Assembly: GCF_000321415.2 (NCBI RefSeq)
Contig: NC_019902.2
Span: 3,562,501-3,626,500, forward strand
Source of the DNA: Thioalkalivibrio nitratireducens DSM 14787
Lineage (GTDB): Bacteria; Pseudomonadota; Gammaproteobacteria; Ectothiorhodospirales; Ectothiorhodospiraceae
Direction of reading: 5' to 3'
DNA: 64,000 nucleotides
In this document: positions 29,475-38,905 of the stretch, piece after piece
How the letters are laid out: every line of letters begins with the position of its first letter
How positions within the stretch are numbered: position 1 is the stretch's first letter
Notes under the pieces: model-generated
The model's input: only the letters and a program-made list of their open reading frames with translations
Database searches by the model: none
What the model was told of the DNA's origin: nothing
Position numbers and translations under genes: made by a program

Positions 29475-30011
29475 TCATTCCGACAGCGAGATGGTGTTCT
29501 CGCGTTCCACGTAGCCGCCGAAGGCGTCCGGTACGACCTCGATCAGGAGGATCTCCCGCGTCGTGATCTCGACCACGCGTCCGAAGTTCTGGCCCATGTG
29601 ATTGCCGGGCCGAACGGTCTGGATGGTGCGGTCCGGGGTCCGCACCAACGCGTAGCGCACGCCCTCCTGTTCCAGCGAGCCCACCATGCGCAGCGAATCC
29701 AGCGGGAAACTTTCCAGCGGTTCGCGCGGGCGGTCGAAATCGATGTCGACTTCTCCCGGGACCCCGGTCGGCGGGGGTGGCAGTGGCCGTTCGATCACCG
29801 AGGAGTCGAACGGCGAGCGCTCGTGCCCCGGGTACAGGTACGGTTCGTGCGGGTCGATGGTTGGAATCGGTTCGATATCCCCTCCGGGCCGGGCGTTGAT
29901 CTTGGCGATGTACTCGTGCAGATCGGACATGTCGCGCTGACAGCCCGACAATACCGGCAGCACCAGCCCGACGGCCAACAGCAGGGGCCAGGCGCGCGCG
30001 GCCAGACGCAT
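29475..30011 (-). CDS. pilP: Type IV pilus inner-membrane lipoprotein PilP
   Basis: Links the PilNO inner-membrane complex to PilQ. It is a 178-aa lipoprotein with signal peptide and lipobox LSGC (Cys24), then a disordered proline-rich stretch (about residues 45-90) and the PilP beta domain (FPLDSLRMVGSL ... YALVRTPDRTIQTVRPGNHMG). Its start shares a base with the pilO stop and its stop overlaps an in-frame ATG of pilQ, typical of the tightly packed pilMNOPQ operon. Confidence 0.95.
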   Translation of the reverse strand: MRLAARAWPLLLAVGLVLPVLSGCQRDMSDLHEYIAKINARPGGDIEPIPTIDPHEPYLYPGHERSPFDSSVIERPLPPPPTGVPGEVDIDFDRPREPLESFPLDSLRMVGSLEQEGVRYALVRTPDRTIQTVRPGNHMGQNFGRVVEITTREILLIEVVPDAFGGYVERENTISLSE

Positions 30012-30592
30012 CAGGTTCCCTCCAGGTAGCGGTAGGTCCGGGCGATGGCATCCATCAGCAGGTCGTCGTCGGACGAACCAGGCCGGATGAAGGCGTCGTG
30101 CACGGTGACGATGCGCGGCATCGCGGAGATACCGCTGACGAACTCGGCGAGTTGCTCGTAGTTGCCGCGCACCCGCAACTGGATCGGCACCTCTGCGTAG
30201 AACGTGCGGTTGGCCTCGCCTCTTGGCTGGAACAGCTCGATCTCGAGCCCCACCGACAGCGCGGTCTGGGAGATGTCCACGAGCAGGCTGGGGATCTCCG
30301 CCGTGCTGGGAAGCAGCTGCACCAGCGACGCGAACATGCGCTCCATCTCGGCCAACTGCTCCTCGTAGGCTGCCAGGTTGGCCGCGCGCTCCTGTTTCTC
30401 TTCGAATTCGACGCGCAGCTGCACCTCCCGGCGCTCCTCGCGGTCGAGTGTCTCGACCTGGTCCTTGATGAAGTACCAGAACCCGGCCCCGGCCAGCACC
30501 GCGACAATCAGCGCGATGATGGCCACTTTGACGACGACCGGCGCCTCGCCAAGGTTGCGGAAATCGATCTCATTGATCGACTTGAGGTCCAT
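30011..30592 (-). CDS. pilO: Type IV pilus alignment protein PilO
   Basis: Inner-membrane assembly protein that pairs with PilN. The 193-aa protein has one transmembrane helix (about residues 24-44, VAIIALIVAVLAGAGFWYF), a long coiled coil (RVEFEEKQERAANLAAYEE) and a ferredoxin-like periplasmic domain (ALSVGLEIELFQPRGEANRT and VRGNYEQLAEFVSGIS). One-base overlaps with both pilN and pilP show coupled translation. Confidence 0.95.
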   Translation of the reverse strand: MDLKSINEIDFRNLGEAPVVVKVAIIALIVAVLAGAGFWYFIKDQVETLDREERREVQLRVEFEEKQERAANLAAYEEQLAEMERMFASLVQLLPSTAEIPSLLVDISQTALSVGLEIELFQPRGEANRTFYAEVPIQLRVRGNYEQLAEFVSGISAMPRIVTVHDAFIRPGSSDDDLLMDAIARTYRYLEGT

Positions 30593-31167
30593 CAGGATGC
30601 CCCCTCTCCCTGCTCCGCATCGGCGCTCGGCCGGGTCTGCGTCGCCTCGAGCCGGAAGTCGCGGACCTGCAGGCGGCCTTCCTGCCGTGTCTCGATGATC
30701 TGCAGCGTCGAGTCGCTGAGCCAGGACGAGGCGTCGACGCGTCGCATCAGCGCGGATATCCGCGCGTTCGATTCGGCGCGCCCGACCATGCGCAGGCGGC
30801 TGCGTTCCTGCCTCAGCTCGCGGTAGAAGGTGCCTTCCGGAAGGGTCAGCACCAACTCATCGAACAAGTGCACGGCCTCGGGCCGACTCGCCTGGAGAGT
30901 CTGGATCACCTCGATCCGGTCCACCAGGTTCTGACGCTGGCGGTCCAGTTCCCGGATCCGGGCGATCTGCCGGTCCAATGTGCGGATCTCGGACTGCAGC
31001 AACTGGTTCCGGTTCTGCTGGTGCTCAATGCGTGCGTTCATGTACAGGTGCGCGGCGAACACCAGCAATATCCCCACCAGCGCGGCGCCCCCGGCCAACG
31101 CATAGAACCGCTTCTGGCGCAGCGCGCGACGCTTTTCCCGCCAGGGGAGCAGGTTGACATAGATCAT
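30592..31167 (-). CDS. pilN: Type IV pilus assembly protein PilN
   Basis: Bitopic membrane protein, 191 aa, with the conserved cytoplasmic tail MIYVNLLPWREKRR that docks into PilM. A single membrane helix (about residues 23-42) and a coiled coil followed by a periplasmic PilN domain ending RLQVRDFRLEATQ complete it. It overlaps pilM by four bases and pilO by one. Confidence 0.95.
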   Translation of the reverse strand: MIYVNLLPWREKRRALRQKRFYALAGGAALVGILLVFAAHLYMNARIEHQQNRNQLLQSEIRTLDRQIARIRELDRQRQNLVDRIEVIQTLQASRPEAVHLFDELVLTLPEGTFYRELRQERSRLRMVGRAESNARISALMRRVDASSWLSDSTLQIIETRQEGRLQVRDFRLEATQTRPSADAEQGEGAS

Positions 31168-32231
31168 CCCGCGAACCCCCGCAGTGCCAACCCGCAGGCG
31201 GTCAGGGTGGCCGGCGCGTCGTTCAGGAAGCGCTGCTGATTGATGCGCCGCGCCAGGGGCATTTTCCGGAACGGGTTAGCGATCACGACCGGGGTACCGG
31301 TGACTTCCTCGAGCATTTCGTCGATCCCCGGGATCGCGGCACAGCCGCCGCCCAGGAAGATCTGGTCGATCGAATCGTGGGGGCGGGTCACGTAGAAGTA
31401 CTGCAGCAGGCGCTGCACCTGGTCCATCATGCTCTGCTTGAAGGGCTCGAGCACGCCCGCGGCGTAGTCGGGCGGAAGATCCCCGTGGATCTTGGCATTG
31501 CCCGCCTGCTGCATGTCCATGTCGTAGCGGCGCATGATTTCCTCGGTGAGCAGGCGGCCGCCGAAGTCCTGCTCGCGCGTGTAGATCACGCCCTGCTCCT
31601 GGCTGATCACGTAAACAGTGGTGACCGACGATCCGACGTCGATGACCGCAACGATCGGTTTCTCGTCCCGGTCCGGCAACTGTTCGAGCATCAGGCCGGT
31701 GGCGTGTTCGACCGCATAGGCCTCGACATCAACCACTTCGGGGGTCAGCCTGGCGGCCTCGGCAATCGCGACTCTGGATTCGACGTGTTCGCGGCGCGAG
31801 GCCACTACCAGCACGTCAGTCAGTTCCGGGTTGCCAGCATTCTTCCCGAGCACCTGGAAGTCGAGGCTGACCTCGTCGAGGTTATAGGGGATGTACTGGT
31901 CGGCCTCGACGCTCACCTGCCCCTCGAGTTCCGACTCGGAGAGCTTGCTCGACAGGCGCAGCGTCCGGGTAATGATCGTGGACGAGGGCACGGCCATCGC
32001 GCATTGGCGAAGGTGGGTGCCTGAGCGCTTGATCGCACGAACCAGCGCTGTCCCGATCGCCTCGGTATCCCGGCATTCCTTGTCGACGACGGCGCCTTCC
32101 GGCAACGGCTCGACCGCGAACGCCTCCACCTTGTAGCCGCTGCCGCTGCGACTCAGTTCCAGCACCTTGATTGATGCTGCGCTGAAGTCGACGCCGAGCA
32201 GAGCCTGGTGCTTTTTCCCCAGACCGAGCAC
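31164..32231 (-). CDS. pilM: Type IV pilus actin-like ATPase PilM
   Basis: Cytoplasmic actin-fold protein that binds PilN and organises the assembly platform; first gene of pilMNOPQ. The 355-aa protein starts VLGLGKKHQALLGVDFSAAS and has the nucleotide-binding phosphate loops IAVIDVGSSVTTVYV and IFLGGGCAAIPGIDEML. A GTG at 32229-32231 is used, with a GGGGGG stretch upstream. It is divergent from mrcA over a 152-bp regulatory region. Confidence 0.95.
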   Translation of the reverse strand: MLGLGKKHQALLGVDFSAASIKVLELSRSGSGYKVEAFAVEPLPEGAVVDKECRDTEAIGTALVRAIKRSGTHLRQCAMAVPSSTIITRTLRLSSKLSESELEGQVSVEADQYIPYNLDEVSLDFQVLGKNAGNPELTDVLVVASRREHVESRVAIAEAARLTPEVVDVEAYAVEHATGLMLEQLPDRDEKPIVAVIDVGSSVTTVYVISQEQGVIYTREQDFGGRLLTEEIMRRYDMDMQQAGNAKIHGDLPPDYAAGVLEPFKQSMMDQVQRLLQYFYVTRPHDSIDQIFLGGGCAAIPGIDEMLEEVTGTPVVIANPFRKMPLARRINQQRFLNDAPATLTACGLALRGFAG

Positions 32232-32255
32232 ACTGCCCCCCGGTTATTCGCGTAT

Positions 32256-32278
32256 CGTACCGGTTATAATACGGTACG
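32256..32278. promoter_or_regulatory. Inverted repeat centred on a TATAAT box between pilM and mrcA
   Basis: In the 152-bp divergent pilM/mrcA spacer, CGTACCG (32256-32262) and CGGTACG (32272-32278) form perfect 7-bp arms around GTTATAATA, which contains a consensus -10 hexamer TATAAT (32265-32270). This may be a promoter with an operator wrapped round the -10. No good -35 is seen 16-18 bp upstream on the plus strand (GGTTAT region), so either an activator or the opposite direction may apply. The regulator is unknown. Confidence 0.4.
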
Positions 32279-32383
32279 GTTCTACCATCCGCCTAATCTT
32301 TCAGTGGATCATAGTTCGCTCGAAGAGGTCGCTGCAAGCGACTTTATCCGCAGCACATTCCCTAACGAAGCAATCTCCAAATC

Positions 32384-34792
32384 ATGCCCGTTGTCATTCG
32401 AGTGATTCTGGCCCTGCTGGCCCTTGCAATAGGCGGCGCGAGCGCCGCCGCCGCGGCTCTGTTCGGTCTATATCTTTACTATGCACCCACTCTTCCTGCG
32501 GTCGATTCGCTGCGCGAAGTCCGGCTTCAGACGCCTCTTCGGATCTATACCGACGACGGCACGCTGCTCGGCGAATTCGCCGAGCAGCGGCGCGAGCCGG
32601 TGCCGATCGAAGACATGCCCGAGCGCCTGCTGCAGGCCTTCGTGGCCGCCGAGGACGAACGATTCCACCGCCACCACGGGGTCGATCCGGTCGGGCTGCT
32701 GCGCGCCGGGATCAACCTTTTCAGCACCGGCGAGCGCACGCAGGGCGGCAGCACGATCACGATGCAGCTGGCCCGCAACTTCTTTCTGACCCGTGAACGC
32801 ACCTACGAGCGCAAGATCCGCGAGATCTTCCTCGCGGTGCAGATCGAACGGGAGCTTTCGAAGGAACAGATCCTCGAACTCTATCTGAACAAGATCTATC
32901 TCGGACAGCGGGCCTACGGGGTTGCCGCGGCGGCGCGCGTCTATTTTGACCGACCGCTGGAGGAACTCGAACTCGACCAGATCGCGATCCTGGCCGGCCT
33001 GCCGAAGGCACCGTCGACGACCAACCCGGTGACCAGCCCGGAGCGCGCGACGATCCGGCGCAATTACGTGCTGCGGCGCATGCTGGATCTCGAGCTGATC
33101 ACGCCCGAGGAACACGCCGCGGCGCACGCCCGGCCAGTGCTGTCACAGCGCCACGTCACAGCGGTCGAGGTCGATGCCCACTGGGTGGCCGAGACCGCGC
33201 GTCAGGTCGTGGTGAACCTGTGGGGCGACGAGGCCTATACTCGCGGCCTGAAGGTCTACACAACGATCGACCCCGAGGCCCAGGAGGCGGCGAACCGCGC
33301 GTTGCGCGAGGGCCTGGTGGCCTACGACCGGCGCCACGGGTACCGCGGCCCGGAGATGCGCCTCGACGAGACCGTGACCGCCGATGCCGGCGCGCGCATG
33401 GAAACCCTGCGCGGCCTCGGCGTCAGCGGCCGCAGGCTGGTACCCGCAATCGTCCTGCAGGCGGACGGCCAGGGCCTCGAGGTGGACGCGCTCGGACGCG
33501 GCACGATCCGGCTGGGCCGGGACGCGCTGAGCTGGGCGATTAGGCAGCAGGGGCGAGTATCCGACCGGTTCCGGCGCGGCGACGTGATCCGGATCGAACG
33601 CACCGGGGACGATGGCTGGCGCCTGAGCCAGCGCCCCGAAGTCTCCGGCGCACTGGTGGCCCAGGCACCGCAGGACGGCGCGATTCTCGCGCTCGCGGGC
33701 GGTTTCGATTTCTTCGAGAATCGATTCGACCGTGCACTGCAGGCCGAGCGCCAGCCCGGATCCGCGTTCAAGCCGATCATCTATGCGCTGGCCCTGCAGC
33801 AGGGCATGCCCCCGACCAGCACCCTGGTGGATGCGCCGCTGGTGCTCAGCGACCCGGCATTGGGCGCGGAATGGCGACCGGAAAACTATTCGCGCAGCTT
33901 CCGCGGCCCGACGCCGATGCGCGAAGCGTTGGCGAGTTCGCGCAACCTGGCCTCGATCCGGCTGCTGAACAGCCTGGGGGTGAACGGGGTGCACGACGAT
34001 CTGGTTCGGTTCGGCCTGGACCTGGAACAGCACCCCCGGAACCTGTCGATGGCGCTGGGCACCGGCACGCTGACGCCGGTGGAACTGAACAACGCCTACG
34101 CGCTGTTTGCCAACGGCGGCAAGCTGACCACGCCGTGGCTGATCGGGCGCATCGAGGACGGCGACGGCAGCCTGCTGTACCAGGCGGCGACGCCGCGCAC
34201 CTGCCCCGAGCCGTGCGCGCAGCCCGCGGGCCAGAATCTGGAACTGGCCACGAGCCATGGCGCCCTTCGTTTCGCAGAGCCGGTACCGATGCTGGACCCG
34301 GGTGTGGCCTGGCAGATGAGCGAGATGCTGAAGGGCGTGATCCGGTCCGGCACCGGCCGCCGAGCCCAGGAACTGGGGCGCGCCGACCTGGGCGGCAAGA
34401 CCGGCACCACGAACTCCTACCGGGATGCCTGGTTCGCCGGTTTCAACGCCGACATCGTCGGGACCGCGTGGATCGGCTTCGACGACAACCGGGAGCTCGG
34501 CTCCGGAGAAAGCGGCGGCCGGGCCGCGCTGCCGATCTGGATGGGGTTCATGGAGCAGGCGCTGGCGGGGCGACCCGAGGCCCCGGTATCGCGGCCCGAC
34601 GATCTGGTCGAGGTAGTCCTGCTGCCGGAGACCGGACAGCGTGCGCGCGACGACGACCCGCGCGGACAACGCGAATGGCTGCTGCCGGCGCAGATCCCCG
34701 AGCATGGCACCTGGGCCCCGGACCCGGCCGAACCCGCGACCGAAGACGGAACCGCGCCCACAATCGGGGCCCAGCCCGAGTTCATCTTCTGA
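32384..34792 (+). CDS. mrcA: Penicillin-binding protein 1A (bifunctional murein synthase)
   Basis: Class A PBP, 802 aa, glycosyltransferase plus DD-transpeptidase in the periplasm. N-terminal anchor helix (residues 5-30), GT51 motifs (AAEDERFHRHHGVDP, QGGSTITMQLARN), then the transpeptidase with SAFK (nucleophile Ser in RQPGSAFKPII), SSRN and KTGTT. An OB-like insert lies between the domains, as usual for PBP1A. It is divergent from pilM, a conserved gammaproteobacterial arrangement. The next gene begins 8 bp after the stop. Confidence 0.96.
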   Translation: MPVVIRVILALLALAIGGASAAAAALFGLYLYYAPTLPAVDSLREVRLQTPLRIYTDDGTLLGEFAEQRREPVPIEDMPERLLQAFVAAEDERFHRHHGVDPVGLLRAGINLFSTGERTQGGSTITMQLARNFFLTRERTYERKIREIFLAVQIERELSKEQILELYLNKIYLGQRAYGVAAAARVYFDRPLEELELDQIAILAGLPKAPSTTNPVTSPERATIRRNYVLRRMLDLELITPEEHAAAHARPVLSQRHVTAVEVDAHWVAETARQVVVNLWGDEAYTRGLKVYTTIDPEAQEAANRALREGLVAYDRRHGYRGPEMRLDETVTADAGARMETLRGLGVSGRRLVPAIVLQADGQGLEVDALGRGTIRLGRDALSWAIRQQGRVSDRFRRGDVIRIERTGDDGWRLSQRPEVSGALVAQAPQDGAILALAGGFDFFENRFDRALQAERQPGSAFKPIIYALALQQGMPPTSTLVDAPLVLSDPALGAEWRPENYSRSFRGPTPMREALASSRNLASIRLLNSLGVNGVHDDLVRFGLDLEQHPRNLSMALGTGTLTPVELNNAYALFANGGKLTTPWLIGRIEDGDGSLLYQAATPRTCPEPCAQPAGQNLELATSHGALRFAEPVPMLDPGVAWQMSEMLKGVIRSGTGRRAQELGRADLGGKTGTTNSYRDAWFAGFNADIVGTAWIGFDDNRELGSGESGGRAALPIWMGFMEQALAGRPEAPVSRPDDLVEVVLLPETGQRARDDDPRGQREWLLPAQIPEHGTWAPDPAEPATEDGTAPTIGAQPEFIF

Positions 34793-34800
34793 GCACGACG

Positions 34801-35427
34801 ATGGCCACACCGGAATCGCGTACCCGACAACTGCTGGCCGAGGAGGCCGCCCGAATCATCCTCGAGGAGGGGGTGCGGGACTACGGCCTCGCCAAACGCA
34901 AGGCCGCGGAGCACCTGGGGGTCGACGCGCGGCGCGACCTCCCCGCCAATACCGAGGTCGAGAGCGCGCTGCTCGAACGCAGCCGGCTGTTCGCGACGGC
35001 GGACACCCGGCGCGAGTACCGAGACCGGCTGCGCGCCGCGGCACTGGTGATGGAACGCCTGTCCGAGTTCGAGCCGCGCCTGGTGGGGCCGCTGCTGCTG
35101 GGGGTACTTCAGCCGCAGGCGGTGATCAACCTGCACGGTTTCGCGGAGACGGTCGAGGAGGTCATCATCCGGCTGGGTGATCGCGGCATTGCCTGCCACA
35201 CCGGCGAACGGCAGTACCGCGGCGGCGGGGCCGGCCTGCGCGTGCCCTACCTCAGCTTCCGCGGGCCCGACGACACGGAGATCGAACTGACCGTGTTCCC
35301 GACCGACGGCATCCGCCAGGCGCCCCCCTCCCCGATCGACGGCCGGCCGATGCGGCGGCTGGGACTGGCCGGAGTGCGGGAACTGATCGCGGAGAGCGAG
35401 GCGAACGACCCGGCCTCGGCGGATTGA
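34801..35427 (+). CDS. Conserved protein of unknown function downstream of mrcA
   Basis: A 208-aa soluble protein starting MATPESRTRQLLAEEAARII. The first half is a helical region rich in Arg/Glu (GLAKRKAAEHLGVDARRDLP). The second half has VINLHGFAETVEEVIIRLGDRG and a strand-rich stretch with PYLSFRGPDDTEIELTVFP, which vaguely suggests a nucleotidyltransferase-like fold, but I cannot confirm the catalytic residues. Eight bases from the mrcA stop, so probably co-transcribed. I do not recognise a characterised homologue. Confidence 0.8.
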   Translation: MATPESRTRQLLAEEAARIILEEGVRDYGLAKRKAAEHLGVDARRDLPANTEVESALLERSRLFATADTRREYRDRLRAAALVMERLSEFEPRLVGPLLLGVLQPQAVINLHGFAETVEEVIIRLGDRGIACHTGERQYRGGGAGLRVPYLSFRGPDDTEIELTVFPTDGIRQAPPSPIDGRPMRRLGLAGVRELIAESEANDPASAD

Positions 35428-35494
35428 CGGGCCGGCCTGGCCCGCCGCGCAAGGGGCATCTCTGCGCAGGCCGCGACGCGAGAATGCCCCGGTC

Positions 35495-36553
35495 TCAGGA
35501 GACCGGGTAGGCGTGTACCGTCTCGACCAGGGTCGCGACCCGATCCGGATCGATGCCCGGATGGATGCCGTGCCCCAGGTTGAATACGTGGCCCGTCGAG
35601 CGGCCGAAGCCGTCGAGGACGCGCCGCGCCTCGGTGCGGACCACCTGGTCGCTGGCGTAGAGCACAGCGGGATCGAGGTTGCCCTGCAGCGCCACGCGGT
35701 CGCCGACGCGAGCCGCCGCCTCGCCGATCTCGATCGTCCAGTCGAGCCCGAGGGCGTCGGCGCCGGCATCCGCCTGCCATTCCAGCCACGCGCCGCCCCC
35801 CTTGGTGAACAGCACCACCGGCACCCGCCGGTCGTCGCGCTCGCGGTCAAGTTCAGCGACGATGCGTTGCATGTAGGCAAGCGAGAACTCCCGGTACAGC
35901 CGCGGTGTCAGCGAGCCGCCCCAGGTGTCGAAGATCATCACCGCCTGCGCCCCGGCCCGGATCTGCGCATTCAGGTAGGCCGTGACGGCCGTGGAGACCT
36001 TCTGCAGCAATGCATGCATTGCCTGGGGCTCGCCGTAGAGCAGGCGCTTGGTTTCCGGGAAATCGCGCGAGCCCGCGCCCTCCACCATGTAGGTCGCAAG
36101 GGTCCAGGGACTTCCGGAGAACCCGATCAGCGGTACGCTGCCGTCGAGTTCGCGCCGGATCAGGCGGACCGCGTCCATCACGTAGCGCAGCTCCTGTTCC
36201 GGGTCGGGGATCGGCAGGCGTTCAATCGCGGACAGCGAACGCACCGGCTCCCGGAAACCGGGCCCCTCGCCGGACTCGAAGTACAGCCCCAGCCCCATCG
36301 CGTCGGGCACCGTCAGAATATCCGAGAACAGGATCGCGGCATCGAGCGGGAACCGCCGCAAAGGCTGCAGGGTCACCTCGCAGGCGAGCTCCGGGGTCTG
36401 GCACAGATCCAGAAAGCTGCCGGCTTTCGAACGCGTCGCCCGGTATTCCGGCAGGTAGCGCCCGGCCTGCCGCATGATCCAGATCGGGGTACGGTCCACG
36501 GGCTCCCGGAACAGGGCGCGGAGGAATCGGTCGTTGGCCAGCGGCGTTGTCAT
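35495..36553 (-). CDS. hemE: Uroporphyrinogen decarboxylase
   Basis: Decarboxylates uroporphyrinogen III to coproporphyrinogen III in heme synthesis. The 352-aa protein has the invariant N-terminal [16 protein letters not shown] and the second signature [16 protein letters not shown]. The catalytic Asp is in the [16 protein letters not shown] block. The ATG at 36553 is unambiguous. Convergent with the mrcA-linked unknown gene; upstream lie the dispersed repeats. Confidence 0.97.
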   Translation of the reverse strand: MTTPLANDRFLRALFREPVDRTPIWIMRQAGRYLPEYRATRSKAGSFLDLCQTPELACEVTLQPLRRFPLDAAILFSDILTVPDAMGLGLYFESGEGPGFREPVRSLSAIERLPIPDPEQELRYVMDAVRLIRRELDGSVPLIGFSGSPWTLATYMVEGAGSRDFPETKRLLYGEPQAMHALLQKVSTAVTAYLNAQIRAGAQAVMIFDTWGGSLTPRLYREFSLAYMQRIVAELDRERDDRRVPVVLFTKGGGAWLEWQADAGADALGLDWTIEIGEAAARVGDRVALQGNLDPAVLYASDQVVRTEARRVLDGFGRSTGHVFNLGHGIHPGIDPDRVATLVETVHAYPVS

Positions 36554-36574
36554 CGGTTCATCTTCCGGTTGCTG

Positions 36575-36914
36575 TGATTAGCGTGAAAGTCACGGCCTGT
36601 CTCGTGTCCCTGGCGACCCGTAGGGCGGAAGAGCGCAGCGTCATCCGCCACATGGCGTTCGCAGTGCCCAGGCGCCCGCAGCATCCCCAACGCCGGCTGG
36701 CGGATGACGGCCTTCGGCCTCTTCCGCCCTACGCCTCTTTCATCATCGGGGGTGGCTGCCCGCGCCATGACAGTTAGCGTGAAAATCGAGCCATGGAGGA
36801 ACACGGAAGTCACGGAAGATGAAACGGCTCAAACCCTTTTTTCCGTGTCTGTCCGCGCTTTCTGTGGCTCGCCTTTTCATGTTGCAGGGTGTCCGCTGGC
36901 CATGAAAGTTAGCG
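36575..36914. repeat. Adjacent type 1 and type 2 dispersed repeats sharing one hinge
   Basis: The 373-bp gap between yqeY and hemE is filled by two elements and no gene. A type 1 copy runs 36575-36786 (GATTAGCGTGAAAGTC, GTAGGGCGGAAGAG ... CTCTTCCGCCCTACG, then CATGACAGTTAGCGTGAAAA). A type 2 copy runs 36767-36914 (CACGGAAGTCACGGAAGATG ... TCCGTGTCTGTCCG ... CATGAAAGTTAGCGG). They share the hinge at 36766-36787, which shows that both bodies use the same ends. Confidence 0.8.
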
Positions 36915-36926
36915 GATCCGCCCCGC

Positions 36927-37394
36927 CTATCCGGGTCGACCGCCGCCGCGTTGGGCCAGGGCGGTCTGGACGTGGCGGCTGACTTCGGCCAGATCGGCCC
37001 GCCCGAGCAGTTGCGGCTTCAGCTCCGCCATCACCCGCCCCATGTCCTTGATCCCCGACGCGCCGGTCGCGGCGATGGCTTCGTCGATCCGCGCTGCCAC
37101 CTCGGCGGGCGACAGGGGCTCGGGCAGGAATTCACGGAGCACGGCAACTTCCGCCTCTTCGCGCTGCGCGAGATCCTCGCGGCCGCCCTGGCGGTACTGC
37201 TCGATCGAGTCGCGGCGCTGCTTCAGCATGCGATTCAGGATCGCGAGTACCGCCGGATCGTCGGGTTCGCGGCGCTCGTCGACCTCGAACTGCTTGATCT
37301 CGGACTGGATCAGCCGCAGGGTGGCGAGTCGCTCCCTGTCGCGGGCGCGCATCGCGGTCTTGACCGCTTCAGCGATCCGGGTCTTCAGCTGCAT
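36927..37394 (-). CDS. yqeY: GatB/YqeY domain-containing protein
   Basis: A 155-aa homologue of the C-terminal tRNA-recognition domain of GatB, function unproven. Conserved blocks are RLIQSEIKQFEVDERRE, RRDSIEQYRQGGREDLAQREEAE and IKDMGRVMAELKPQLLGRAD. It follows rpsU by 22 bp in the same direction, and the rpsU-yqeY pair is common in gammaproteobacteria, where dnaG and rpoD usually come next; here those two are 18 kb away. A short arginine/glycine tail ends the protein. Confidence 0.93.
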   Translation of the reverse strand: MQLKTRIAEAVKTAMRARDRERLATLRLIQSEIKQFEVDERREPDDPAVLAILNRMLKQRRDSIEQYRQGGREDLAQREEAEVAVLREFLPEPLSPAEVAARIDEAIAATGASGIKDMGRVMAELKPQLLGRADLAEVSRHVQTALAQRGGGRPG

Positions 37395-37416
37395 CGGGGG
37401 GTTGCCTGGAACGGGT

Positions 37417-37632
37417 TCAGTACATCCGCACGCGGCGGGTCACGTCCCGGGAGTTGCGCTTGAGCTGGCGCTTGACGGCCGCCGCGGCCTTGCGCTTGCG
37501 CTCGGCGGTCGGCTTTTCGTAGAACTCGCGGCGACGGACCTCGGACACCACACCCGCCTTCTCGCAGGTGCGCTTGAAGCGCCGCAGTGCGACTTCAAAG
37601 GGCTCGTTTTCGCGTACTCGAACGTGGGGCAT
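37417..37632 (-). CDS. rpsU: 30S ribosomal protein S21
   Basis: Small-subunit protein S21, 71 aa, beginning [20 protein letters not shown], the family signature with VRE and FKR. Very basic C-terminus ([14 protein letters not shown]). The ATG at 37630-37632 is the authentic start; the longer open frame upstream is intergenic. First gene of the rpsU-yqeY unit, divergent from aroB across about 160 bp. Confidence 0.97.
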   Translation of the reverse strand: MPHVRVRENEPFEVALRRFKRTCEKAGVVSEVRRREFYEKPTAERKRKAAAAVKRQLKRNSRDVTRRVRMY

Positions 37633-37792
37633 ACAATCTCCATTCTGGACAGTGGACGTCGAACCCGGGCGCGCGCGGATGCCGCGCGCCAAACGGAACC
37701 CGTTATGGTAGTCCATCACAATCCAAAGCAAAAGCCCGACCGGATCCGGCCGCGGCTTACGGCGCGCGCGCCGGTCACGGTATGATGCCGCC

Positions 37793-38905
37793 ATGAGAAC
37801 GCTCGACGTCGAACTGGGCCCGCGCAGCTACCCGATCCACATCGGCTCCGGCCTGCTGGGGCGCCCGGATCTTCTGGCGCCCCACCTGCGCGGGCAGCGC
37901 CTGGTCGTGGTCACCAACGAGACCGTCGCCCCGCTGCACGGCGATCGCCTGCGGGCGCTGCTCGACGGCCACGCCGTCACCTGGATCGAACTCCCGGATG
38001 GCGAGGCGTACAAGACGCTGGCTTCGGTCGAGTCGATCCTGACCCGAATGCTCGAAGCCCGGCTGGACCGCGGGAGCACGCTGATCGCGTTCGGCGGCGG
38101 GGTGGTCGGCGATATCGCCGGGTTCGCCGCGGCGATCTACCAGCGCGGCATCGACTTCATCCAGGTGCCGACGACGTTGCTGTCGCAGGTCGATTCGTCG
38201 GTAGGCGGCAAGACCGGCGTGAACCATCCGCTGGGCAAGAACATGATCGGCGCCTTCCACCAGCCGCGTGCGGTGATCATCGACACCGACACCCTGGCGA
38301 CGCTGCCGCTGCGCGAACTGCGCGCCGGGGTGGCCGAGATCATCAAGTACGGGCTGATCCAGGATGTTGATTTCTTTGCCTGGCTGGAAAACCACATCGA
38401 GGCGCTGCTGGCACTGGATTCACAGGTAACCACCGAGGCGATCTACCGGTCCTGCGCGTGCAAGGCCGAGGTGGTCGCGGCCGACGAGCGCGAGTCCGGC
38501 CAGCGCGCGCTGCTGAACCTGGGCCACACCTTCGGGCATGCGATCGAGGCCGGGATGGGCTACGGACAGTGGCTCCACGGCGAGGCGGTCGGCACCGGCA
38601 TGGCGATGGCGGCGCGGATGTCCGAGCAGATGGGCTGGCTGCAGCCAGCAGAACGCGAACGCGCCGAAAAGCTGATCGAGCGCGCGGGGCTGGCCCTGTC
38701 GCCACCGCCCGAACTCACCGCGGAACGCTTCCACGAGCTGATGGCGATCGACAAGAAGGTGATGGATGGCCGCCTGCGCCTGGTGCTGCTGCACGCGATC
38801 GGTTCCGCCGTGGTCACCGGCGATTTTCCGCCCGACGCGCTCGACGCGACCCTGCCCCAATCCGAGGTCCACGACTCCGAGGTCCGCGACCGCGGTGTCG
38901 GCTGA
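37793..38905 (+). CDS. aroB: 3-Dehydroquinate synthase
   Basis: NAD-dependent second step of the shikimate pathway, 370 aa. Motifs: [36 protein letters not shown] (NAD site), [21 protein letters not shown] variant reading [17 protein letters not shown], and metal histidines in [12 protein letters not shown] and [11 protein letters not shown]. The ATG at 37793 yields the normal start. It overlaps the dgt start by 11 bases. Detached from aroK, unlike the usual aroK-aroB-damX order, but still followed by a DamX-like gene after dgt. Confidence 0.97.
   Translation: MRTLDVELGPRSYPIHIGSGLLGRPDLLAPHLRGQRLVVVTNETVAPLHGDRLRALLDGHAVTWIELPDGEAYKTLASVESILTRMLEARLDRGSTLIAFGGGVVGDIAGFAAAIYQRGIDFIQVPTTLLSQVDSSVGGKTGVNHPLGKNMIGAFHQPRAVIIDTDTLATLPLRELRAGVAEIIKYGLIQDVDFFAWLENHIEALLALDSQVTTEAIYRSCACKAEVVAADERESGQRALLNLGHTFGHAIEAGMGYGQWLHGEAVGTGMAMAARMSEQMGWLQPAERERAEKLIERAGLALSPPPELTAERFHELMAIDKKVMDGRLRLVLLHAIGSAVVTGDFPPDALDATLPQSEVHDSEVRDRGVG

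Noticed and set aside
33143-34810. 555-codon minus-strand frame opposite mrcA
   Set aside because: Shadow frame of a confidently identified PBP1A gene.
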